Shown here piece by piece: positions 1-5,026 of a DNA stretch of 9,284 nucleotides. The notes under the pieces were generated by a model. It made no database searches. It was not told where the DNA came from and saw only the letters and a program-made list of their open reading frames with translations. Numbering within the stretch: the stretch's first letter is position 1; every line of letters starts with the position of its first letter. The position numbers were made by a program, and so were the translations under genes. Source of the DNA: Pseudomonadota bacterium (GTDB taxonomy: Bacteria; Pseudomonadota; Gammaproteobacteria; Steroidobacterales; Rariloculaceae); the NCBI GenBank assembly GCA_009843005.1, contig VYEH01000370.1:1-9284 (forward strand), given 5' to 3'.

Positions 1-593
1 CCTGACGAATGACCGACTCCGAAGATGTTTTCCGGGTCAATGTTGATATCGGACGACGAGTGCAATTCTTCGAGCAACGTATCAACAAACGCGTAATCGT
101 CACGCTCTGATTCCAAACCTTCATGCCAGAGCCACATACCGCGCGCGCCACCGTCTTCGACGCCCTGGGGAACCTCCGGTTTCTTCTCGGAAAAGGCAGA
201 CATTTTGATAGTGATGAAATCTTCCTTGTACGATTCCAATCTTGGCGCCCAATCCAGATAACTCAATATGGATTCGTCAGTGTGGTCGGGACGACACATA
301 CAACCGTGAAAAAACAGGACGACCGGATACGCTACGTCATTGTCATACGAGCCGGGAAACGTAACGGAAAAATGTCGGTCGTAGCCATTGATATTGATGG
401 TGCCACGATTCGTCCGATCGAGTTCCAGACTCGCGAATACGAGTTCAGTGCCATCGGGCTGAATTGCCGGTTCAACCATCCCGGCGTCGCCCTGTGCGTC
501 GGGGACTGATGCTGGAATCAACCAGGCAATGACTGTGTAAACAGCCGCGAGCCGCGGAACCGTGTGTCGTTTGCTCTCTCGCAGAACAGCCAT
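1..593 (-). CDS. Exported PHB-depolymerase/feruloyl-esterase-like alpha/beta-hydrolase (LpqC type), C-terminus beyond window
   Basis: Reading the minus strand from ATG 593-591 gives 197 uninterrupted codons to the window edge. The first ~35 residues look like a signal peptide (basic start, hydrophobic AAVYTVIAWLI, then ASVPDAQG). A beta-strand plus oxyanion segment VVLFFHGC is at residues 91-98. The sequence then matches the COG3509/LpqC layout: NINGYDRHFSVTFPGSYD, a Trp-rich stretch (MWLWHEG, ~153-159), DDYAFVDTLLEEL (~165-177) and a strand leading to the nucleophile elbow G194-H-S196-S-G, whose last Gly codon is cut by the edge. The catalytic Asp and His would lie outside. A GGAG Shine-Dalgarno (599-602 on the plus strand) sits five bases before the ATG. 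The gene is divergent from the Abhydrolase_10 gene. Likely role: periplasmic or secreted ester hydrolysis (polyhydroxyalkanoate oligomers or aromatic esters); the substrate is inference. Open frames on the plus strand here are shadows. Confidence 0.82.
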   Translation of the reverse strand, partial: MAVLRESKRHTVPRLAAVYTVIAWLIPASVPDAQGDAGMVEPAIQPDGTELVFASLELDRTNRGTININGYDRHFSVTFPGSYDNDVAYPVVLFFHGCMCRPDHTDESILSYLDWAPRLESYKEDFITIKMSAFSEKKPEVPQGVEDGGARGMWLWHEGLESERDDYAFVDTLLEELHSSSDINIDPENIFGVGHSS

Positions 594-744
594 TCGCGCT
601 CCAAATCGTTTCTCGGCCCGGATTTTACCGAGTCCAGCCCACCAGGTAGCCAATGAAGCACATCATAACGGTTATTGCCCGACCTGCGTCCTACGGCTAC
701 TCTACGACCGCCGAGCGTGTTGAGTTCGAATTGTCGAAAGGAGC
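594..744. promoter_or_regulatory. Divergent intergenic region between two exported hydrolase genes
   Basis: The 151 bases between the divergent start codons must hold the signals for both genes. On the plus strand a possible -35 TTGCCC (675-680) is followed 17 bases later by a weak TACTCT (698-703). On the minus strand TAAAAT-like sequence occurs near 622-628 without a well-spaced -35. Neither is convincing alone. No strong palindrome is seen; CTCGG/CCGAG (612-616/628-632) is the best short inverted repeat. Confidence 0.3.
737..743 (+). promoter_or_regulatory. Strong but very close Shine-Dalgarno before the Abhydrolase_10 gene
   Basis: GAAAGGAG ends at 743 and the ATG starts at 745, leaving one base between AAGGAG and the start codon; 5-9 bases is usual. 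No other ATG, GTG or TTG in the same frame gives a better-spaced start while keeping the signal peptide, and an in-frame TGA at 721 closes the frame upstream. ATG 745 is therefore kept, with the spacing flagged. Confidence 0.5.
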
Positions 745-2736
745 ATGGCCATCAGGATCCCACTACTTGTCTCTTTCCTGGTTTTATTGGGCGCATCCGC
801 CACGAACGCGGAAGCGGTCCGCTTCGATGTTGAAGTCCGCGAGGATGTGCTCGGCGGCAGGTCCTGGGGTCTCGCCGGCGCCTATGAACGGCTCGCGGGG
901 CGGATTCATTTCGAGGTGGATCCGCAAAACAGCGCCAACCGGATCATCCGGGACATCGACCACGCGCCGCTCAATGCAGCGGGCCGCGTCGAGTTTTCGG
1001 CCGACTTCTACCTGCTGAAGCCGAAGGACATCGGAGCGGGCAATGGCACGGTATTGCTCGACGTCATGAACCGCGGGCGCAAGCGGGTACTGCGCTACTT
1101 CAACGTCGCCCCAGCGGTCAACGACCCGCGCACCGAAGCGGAGCTTGGCGATGGCTTTCTCATGCGCCAGGGATTCACGCTGCTCTATGTCGGGTGGCAA
1201 TTCGACGTGCCCGAGCAGCCGGGCCTGATGCGGGCCTACGTACCGGTTGCCACCGTCGGCGGTGAGCCCTTCGAGGGGCTGGTGCGAAGCGACTTTGTGG
1301 TGCGCCAGCCGGCTTTCGATCACTCCCTGGGCGATCGGGGGCATATCCCATACGCTGTGGTGAACACTGACGATCCCCGCAACGTCCTGACCGTCAGGGA
1401 TTCTGCGGCAGGCGAGCGAACGGTCATTCCCCGGGACGCGTGGCAGTTCGGACGCCTCGAGGACGGCCGGATGGTGGCGGACACGACCCGGGTCTATCTC
1501 TCCAGCGGTTTCGAGCCGGGCCGAATCTACGAGGCGGTGTTCGTGTCGAAGGATCCGCCAATCGCCGGACTGGGCCTCGCCGCGATGCGGGATGCTGTCT
1601 CACAGCTCAAGTACAGCGGCACCGGCGCGTTGGGCATCCCGGCGGGCAGCATCGAGCGGGCGATCGCTTTCGGCGATTCCCAAGCGGGGCGGTATCTGCG
1701 CCACTATGTCCACGACGGCTTCAACGCGGACGAGCAACAGAGGAAAGTCTTCGACGGCCTGATTCCACACACCGGCTCCAATGCGCGCGGTAGCTTCAAC
1801 CACCGCTTTGCGCAACCGTCCAGAGCAGTGGATGCGAGCTACTTCTATCCGGGCGATCAGTTTCCCTTCTCCGACGTGATGCAGACGGATCCCGTCACGG
1901 GCGTGGAGGACAGCCTGCTGGCCCGGGTATCGCCCGAGACGACGCCATACATCTTCTATACCAACACCTCAACGGAGTACTGGCGTCTGCCGACCGCATT
2001 GATTCACACGACGGTCAATGGAACAATCGACGTGCCGCCTGCCGACACTTCCAGAATCTATTTCTTTTCGGGCACCCAGCACGTACCCGCCCAATTTCCC
2101 GCGAATCGAACCGACGGCCTGCGGGTGGGGAATCACAACGACTACACGTGGTTCCTGAGGTCACTGCTGCTGAAGCTCGATGCCTGGACGAGGGGCGGCA
2201 CGCTGCCGCCCGAGAGCCGCTACCCGCAGGTCGCGGACGGCACGCTGGTGGAGCTTGAGGCCCTCGAATTTCCGCAGATCCCGCGGGTCCGGCCACCAGT
2301 CGACGTCAGCCGCGCCTACCGGCTGGACTACGGACCGGAGTTCGATACCCTCGGCATCATCACCAACGAGCCGCCCGTAGGGGACACACCGTTTCCCTTG
2401 CTGGTGCCCCAGGTCGACGAGACGGGCAACGAAATCGCGGGCATCCGCTCGCCCGAACTCGCCGTGCCGCTGGCCACGCATGCCGGTTGGAATCCCTTCA
2501 GCCCGATCGCCAGCCAGGGTTCATACATCCGACTGGCGCAGACTCGAACCGAACGGGAGGCCGCCGGCGACTCCCGGCTCTCGGTGGAGGAACGTTACGC
2601 GAGTCGTGAGGAGTATCTGGGCCTGGTGGCGGGAGAGGCCCTGAGCTTGATCGAAGAGGGTTACCTGTTGGGCAGCGACCTGCCCGCGATCCTGCAGAAC
2701 GCGGGGACGCACTGGGACCATGTGATGGGGGACTAG
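745..2736 (+). CDS. Exported alpha/beta-hydrolase domain-containing protein (Abhydrolase_10 type)
   Basis: A 663-residue protein, within the usual length for this poorly characterised family. Residues 1-24 form a signal peptide (MAIR, then hydrophobic IPLLVSFLVLLGA, then TNAEA). The N-terminal half has the family pattern: SWGLAGAYERLAGRIHFEVDP (~40-60), NRIIRDIDHAPLNAAGRVEFSADF (~65-88) and LLDVMNRG (~104-111). The nucleophile elbow is GDSQAGRYLRHYVHDGFN with Ser312; most relatives I recall have GxSQSGR, so Ala314 replaces the second Ser. It is followed by KVFDGLIPHTGSNARGSFNHRFAQPSR (~334-360), YTNTSTEYW (~405-413), FFSGTQH (His446, a possible catalytic His) and HAGWNPFSP (~579-587). Enzyme activity on an ester is expected from the family; no substrate can be assigned. 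The following YheT-like gene starts 80 bases downstream in the same direction, so cotranscription is possible. Start choice: see the entry for the close ribosome binding site. Confidence 0.9.
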   Translation: MAIRIPLLVSFLVLLGASATNAEAVRFDVEVREDVLGGRSWGLAGAYERLAGRIHFEVDPQNSANRIIRDIDHAPLNAAGRVEFSADFYLLKPKDIGAGNGTVLLDVMNRGRKRVLRYFNVAPAVNDPRTEAELGDGFLMRQGFTLLYVGWQFDVPEQPGLMRAYVPVATVGGEPFEGLVRSDFVVRQPAFDHSLGDRGHIPYAVVNTDDPRNVLTVRDSAAGERTVIPRDAWQFGRLEDGRMVADTTRVYLSSGFEPGRIYEAVFVSKDPPIAGLGLAAMRDAVSQLKYSGTGALGIPAGSIERAIAFGDSQAGRYLRHYVHDGFNADEQQRKVFDGLIPHTGSNARGSFNHRFAQPSRAVDASYFYPGDQFPFSDVMQTDPVTGVEDSLLARVSPETTPYIFYTNTSTEYWRLPTALIHTTVNGTIDVPPADTSRIYFFSGTQHVPAQFPANRTDGLRVGNHNDYTWFLRSLLLKLDAWTRGGTLPPESRYPQVADGTLVELEALEFPQIPRVRPPVDVSRAYRLDYGPEFDTLGIITNEPPVGDTPFPLLVPQVDETGNEIAGIRSPELAVPLATHAGWNPFSPIASQGSYIRLAQTRTEREAAGDSRLSVEERYASREEYLGLVAGEALSLIEEGYLLGSDLPAILQNAGTHWDHVMGD

Positions 2737-2743
2737 CGCGGCA

Positions 2744-2761
2744 TTGAGGCATACGCCTCGA
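2744..2761 (+). other. Short hairpin after the Abhydrolase_10 gene
   Basis: GAGGC (2746-2750), loop ATAC, GCCTC (2755-2759), extendable by a T-G and a T-A pair, begins eight bases after the stop codon. No T-run follows on the plus strand, so this is at best a weak terminator or an mRNA 3'-end or processing structure. Confidence 0.25.
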
Positions 2762-2816
2762 CTGCAACCCGTAGGGTAACTATCACGCGTTCGGCAGCTG
2801 CCATGGCGCTACCGTC

Positions 2817-3851
2817 ATGAGATGCAACACTGACACAAAACCTGCCCGGTATTCCGGCAGTTTCACGCCGCCGCCCGGTCTCAGGCACCGGCACGTGCAG
2901 ACGATACTCTCGAGAATGCCGCTCCACGCTCCGGTCACGCGCGGCCGCATCAAGGCGCTGCTCAACGCGTCGCACGAGGAAATCGTCGAGTGTGGCGACG
3001 GCGTCCGCCTCATGGGCCTCATGAGCGCCCGTTCCCCGGCCGCACGCGGGCTCGTCATTATGCTTCACGGCTGGGAAGGCTCGGCCGAATCGATCTACAT
3101 GCTGTCCGCGGGCGCGACGCTGCTAGAGCGCGGCTACGATGTCTTTCGCCTCAACTTCAGGGATCACGGGGCGACGCACGCCCTCAACAAGGGAGTCTTC
3201 CATTCGTGCCGGATTGACGAAGTGGTCAATGCCGTCAAGGCCATTCAGGGCCGTCACCTTGCCCCGCGCACCGTCCTTGTCGGCTTTTCGCTCGGCGGCA
3301 ATTTCGCCCTGCGGGTGGCCGTGCGCGCGGTCGGCGCAGGCATCGATCTCGACCGCGTCGTCGCTGTATGCCCGGTGCTCAGGCCCAGGAACACCATGCA
3401 GGCGCTGGAGACGGGGCTCTGGGTCTATCGGCGCTACTTTCTCAAGCGCTGGCGTCGCTCGCTCGCCGCCAAGGCCCGCAGTTTCCCCGGGCGCTACGAC
3501 TTCGGCGACCTGCACAGGCTCCGCACGCTGTCGGCCACGACCGAGTACCTAGTCACGCGCTATTCGGGCTTTCCCGACCTCGATACCTACCTGGAAGGCT
3601 ACGCGATCACCGGCCGCGCCCTGGAAGGGCTTGACGTGCCCTCTCGGATCATCGCTGCCGAGGACGACCCGGTGATACCCGCCCGGGACCTCGCCGACCT
3701 CGCCCGAAGCAGCGCACTCTCGGTGAGCCTCTTCCCGCACGGCGGTCACTGCGGCTTCGTCGCGGGCTACAGCCTGCGCAACTGGCTCGACGACGCCATC
3801 GCCGACCTGCTCGAAGCGCCGATTTCGGAGCTTAGGGCCGCTTCGCCCTAG
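2817..3851 (+). CDS. YheT/ABHD-like alpha/beta-fold hydrolase (COG0429 type), cytoplasmic
   Basis: A 344-residue protein, close to the ~340 of E. coli YheT, without a signal peptide or membrane segment. The N-terminus has the family's entry motif, PPGLRHRHVQTILSRMP (18-35), which argues against a later start. The core fold shows GLVIMLHGWEGS (78-89; oxyanion-hole HG at 84-85), FRLNFRDHGATH (110-121), the nucleophile elbow LVGFSLGGNFAL with Ser158, the acid in AEDDPVIP (Asp283 or Asp284) and the His in HGGHCGF (His311). The triad is complete, so an active serine hydrolase is likely; members of this family are carboxylesterase- or lipase-like with few proven substrates. There is no clear Shine-Dalgarno. 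The ATG overlaps the stop of a five-codon frame at 2803-2820. It lies 80 bases downstream of the exported hydrolase and upstream of the toxin-antitoxin block, which has its own promoter. Confidence 0.87.
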   Translation: MRCNTDTKPARYSGSFTPPPGLRHRHVQTILSRMPLHAPVTRGRIKALLNASHEEIVECGDGVRLMGLMSARSPAARGLVIMLHGWEGSAESIYMLSAGATLLERGYDVFRLNFRDHGATHALNKGVFHSCRIDEVVNAVKAIQGRHLAPRTVLVGFSLGGNFALRVAVRAVGAGIDLDRVVAVCPVLRPRNTMQALETGLWVYRRYFLKRWRRSLAAKARSFPGRYDFGDLHRLRTLSATTEYLVTRYSGFPDLDTYLEGYAITGRALEGLDVPSRIIAAEDDPVIPARDLADLARSSALSVSLFPHGGHCGFVAGYSLRNWLDDAIADLLEAPISELRAASP

Positions 3852-3855
3852 CGGC
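3833..3855 (+). other. Two mutually exclusive hairpins at the end of the YheT-like gene
   Basis: TAGGGC (3833-3838) pairs with GCCCTA (3845-3850). Alternatively GCCGCT (3837-3842) pairs with AGCGGC (3850-3855). Both are perfect 6-bp stems around the stop codon 3849-3851 and share bases, so only one can form. No T-tract follows, so an intrinsic terminator is not supported; mRNA 3'-end protection or chance in GC-rich DNA are alternatives. Confidence 0.3.
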
Positions 3856-3917
3856 GGGAGATTGCCGTTCGGACTGGGCATGCGCATCGGGCTATTCGGC
3901 CCAGGGTTCCATCCATC

Positions 3918-3946
3918 TTGCCCACCTACAAGCGTTGGCATAATAT
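3918..3946 (+). promoter_or_regulatory. Predicted sigma70-like promoter of the parDE operon
   Basis: -35 TTGCCC (3918-3923; 4 of 6 matches to TTGACA), a 17-base spacer, -10 TAATAT (3941-3946; 4 of 6 to TATAAT). CATAAT at 3939-3944 is an alternative -10 with a 15-base spacer. Transcription would start near 3952, leaving a leader of about 27 bases before the parD ATG. The -10 lies inside the palindromic operator, as expected for an autorepressed toxin-antitoxin operon. Confidence 0.55.
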
Positions 3947-3950
3947 GCCA
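3936..3950. promoter_or_regulatory. Perfect 15-bp palindrome, probable ParD operator
   Basis: TGGCATA (3936-3942), one central A, TATGCCA (3944-3950): both 7-base arms match without error. It covers the predicted -10 of parD. ParD-type ribbon-helix-helix dimers bind short inverted repeats over their own promoter, so autorepression by the ParD-ParE complex is the likely function. That this is the site is inference from position and symmetry. Confidence 0.6.
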
Positions 3951-3978
3951 TTAACTGCAGCGGTCGCGAGTCTGAACC

Positions 3979-4284
3979 ATGCCTACACGGAACGTTGTGC
4001 TGACAGAGCATCAGTCGAACCTGATTGCCAGGTTGGTGGCGTCCGGCCACTATCAGAATGCCAGCGAGGTGATGCGAGAGGGCCTGCGGCTGATCGAGCG
4101 CCAGGAATCGGAGAACGCGATCCGACTCAAGTCCATGCGCGAGGCGGTGGAGGCCGGCATCGCAGACATTGCAGCAGGACGGTTCCGCACATTCGACACG
4201 GCGGACTCGCTGCGAGACCACCTTTCAGCAATTGTCACAGAGGCGCTTGCTGACTTGGCGTCCGCTCACGATGTCGGGCAGTGA
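3979..4284 (+). CDS. parD: Type II antitoxin, ParD family (ribbon-helix-helix)
   Basis: A 101-residue protein. Residues 3-40 (TRNVVLTEHQSNLIARLVASGHYQNASEVMREGLRLIERQE) fit the ParD ribbon-helix-helix: a short strand RNVVL, then helices separated by the SGHYQNASE turn, which is nearly diagnostic for ParD. The C-terminal part (about 45-95, with EAGIADIAAGRFRTFDTADSLRDHLSAI) fits the toxin-wrapping region. Expected role: neutralise ParE and, as dimer or complex, repress the operon through the palindrome at 3936-3950. The stop TGA overlaps the GTG start of parE, so translation is coupled. No strong Shine-Dalgarno lies before ATG 3979; only a weak GCGAG is seen at 3966-3970. Confidence 0.88.
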   Translation: MPTRNVVLTEHQSNLIARLVASGHYQNASEVMREGLRLIERQESENAIRLKSMREAVEAGIADIAAGRFRTFDTADSLRDHLSAIVTEALADLASAHDVGQ

Positions 4285-4294
4285 CCGGTGACCG
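4281..4294 (+). repeat. Tandem duplication of GTGACCG at the parE start
   Basis: Two exact, adjacent 7-base copies (4281-4287, 4288-4294) span the parD stop and the parE start codon. With both copies the GTG at 4281 reads into the toxin frame. With one copy the same GTG would be followed by GAA CCT GGC, which is out of frame. The duplication is seen directly; any switching role is inference. Confidence 0.75.
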
Positions 4295-4697
4295 AACCTG
4301 GCGCGTGCGCGTAACGGCCACGGCAGAAAACGACATCCGAAACATTCTCCAGTGGACGTATGAGCGATTCGGAGATGTGCAAGCGCAAATCTACGGTGAG
4401 ACCCTGACGCGCGCCATCCAGGCCCTGACCGAGGGACCCTATGTCACAGGTTCGAGGCAACGCGACGATATCGGGGAGGGACTTCTCACGTTGCATGTAG
4501 CGCGCGGCAGACGCAAAGGCCGGCACCTGGTCCTGTACCGGATCGGAGACAAAGGCACGTCGCGCATGATCGAAGTACTCAGGCTGCTGCACGATTCAAT
4601 GGACCTGGTTCGCCATGTGCCGGCGAAGGAACCCGACAGGGACGCGATTCATGACAATGATGTCAGGATAACGTTGCGCCTCGCACGAAACCTGTAG
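4281..4697 (+). CDS. parE: Type II toxin, RelE/ParE family
   Basis: A 138-residue protein starting with GTG in a GTGA overlap with parD. The ParE fold covers about residues 7-113: strand WRVRVTATAENDIRNI, helical FGDVQAQIYGETLTRAIQALTEGP (30-53), IGEGLLTLHVARGRRKGRHLVLYRI (64-88) and the hallmark end IEVLRLLHDSMDLVRHV (97-113). ParE toxins of this type inhibit DNA gyrase; other RelE/ParE members cut mRNA, and the sequence alone does not settle which applies. Typical ParE proteins end soon after the ...HESMDxxRHL segment. Here about 25 extra residues (114-138, acidic/basic and without hydrophobic segments) follow, possibly from stop-codon loss. The stop at 4695-4697 is directly followed by the third gene, whose Shine-Dalgarno overlaps it. 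Confidence 0.88.
   Translation: MTGDRTWRVRVTATAENDIRNILQWTYERFGDVQAQIYGETLTRAIQALTEGPYVTGSRQRDDIGEGLLTLHVARGRRKGRHLVLYRIGDKGTSRMIEVLRLLHDSMDLVRHVPAKEPDRDAIHDNDVRITLRLARNL
4652..4665. repeat. Inverted repeat TGACA-ATGA-TGTCA inside the parE tail
   Basis: Perfect 5-base arms with a 4-base spacer, about 42 bases upstream of the antidote ATG and within the extra C-terminal codons of parE. It could be an operator for the downstream XRE-type protein, but a short palindrome of this size also arises by chance. Confidence 0.25.
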
Positions 4698-4706
4698 GTG
4701 CTAACC

Positions 4707-5006
4707 ATGACTAAGACTGTAACTTCAACATACGATGTTGCCGAGCACCTTCGCACACCGGAGGAAATGGCGTCCTACCTGGAAGCCAGCATTGAGGAAG
4801 CTGACGGCGACGCCGCTTTTATCGCCAAGGCGCTGGGAGACATCGCCCGTGCCAAGGGCATGTCGCAGGTCGCGTGCGACGCTGGTCTGTCCCGCGAGAG
4901 CCTCTACAAGGCGCTTTCCGGGGAACGCAATCCGACATTGGACACCGTTCTTCGAGTCGTCGGCGCCCTGGGCTTGAAGTTGCGTGCCGAAGCGGTGCTC
5001 GATTAG
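4707..5006 (+). CDS. Addiction-module antidote protein, HI1420 family (XRE-type helix-turn-helix)
   Basis: A 99-residue protein from ATG 4707. A GTG at 4698, directly after the parE stop, is in frame, but AGGTG (4696-4700) is well spaced for ATG 4707, which gives the family's normal length and start. The N-terminus (DVAEHLRTPEEMASYLEASIEEADGDAAFIAKALGDIARAKGM) and the helix-turn-helix (MSQVACDAGLSRESLYKALSGERNPTLDTVLRVVGALGLKL) closely fit the HI1420 / TIGR02684 pattern. These antidotes are normally encoded after a ~100-residue HI1419/Gp49-like toxin; here the gene before it is ParE of a complete ParDE pair. It may serve as an operon regulator, a second antitoxin for the same toxin, or an orphan left after loss of its toxin. 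Nine bases separate its ATG from the parE stop, and the TrpF-like gene follows after 20 bases. Confidence 0.86.
   Translation: MTKTVTSTYDVAEHLRTPEEMASYLEASIEEADGDAAFIAKALGDIARAKGMSQVACDAGLSRESLYKALSGERNPTLDTVLRVVGALGLKLRAEAVLD
4726..4740. repeat. Inverted repeat CAACAT-ACG-ATGTTG at the antidote 5' end
   Basis: Perfect 6-base arms around a 3-base centre, located in codons 7-12 of the antidote gene. It may be an intragenic operator or an mRNA hairpin near the start; chance is possible. It shares no core with the palindrome upstream of parD. Confidence 0.25.
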
Positions 5007-5026
5007 GCACTCGTTGTACCGTCAGA

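Noticed and set aside
123..509. Plus-strand open frame of 128 codons
   Set aside because: It lies opposite the clear minus-strand hydrolase (signal peptide, HGC, GHSSG), shows no family motif and has no convincing ribosome site.
784..1344. Minus-strand open frame of 186 codons
   Set aside because: Antisense shadow of the Abhydrolase_10 gene in GC-rich DNA; composition is Arg/Ala/Gly-rich with no domain.
2744..2761. Intrinsic terminator after the Abhydrolase_10 gene
   Set aside because: The stem is only 5-7 pairs and is followed by ACTGCAACCC rather than a T-run; listed only as a hairpin.
4698..4706. GTG start for the antidote
   Set aside because: It would have no upstream ribosome site of suitable spacing, while ATG 4707 has AGGTG six bases before it and fits the family length.
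4874..5026. Upstream extension of the TrpF-like frame, suggesting a fusion
   Set aside because: The extra codons overlap the antidote gene in another frame, are Arg-rich without a fold, and TrpF proteins normally start just before KIC, at ATG 5027.
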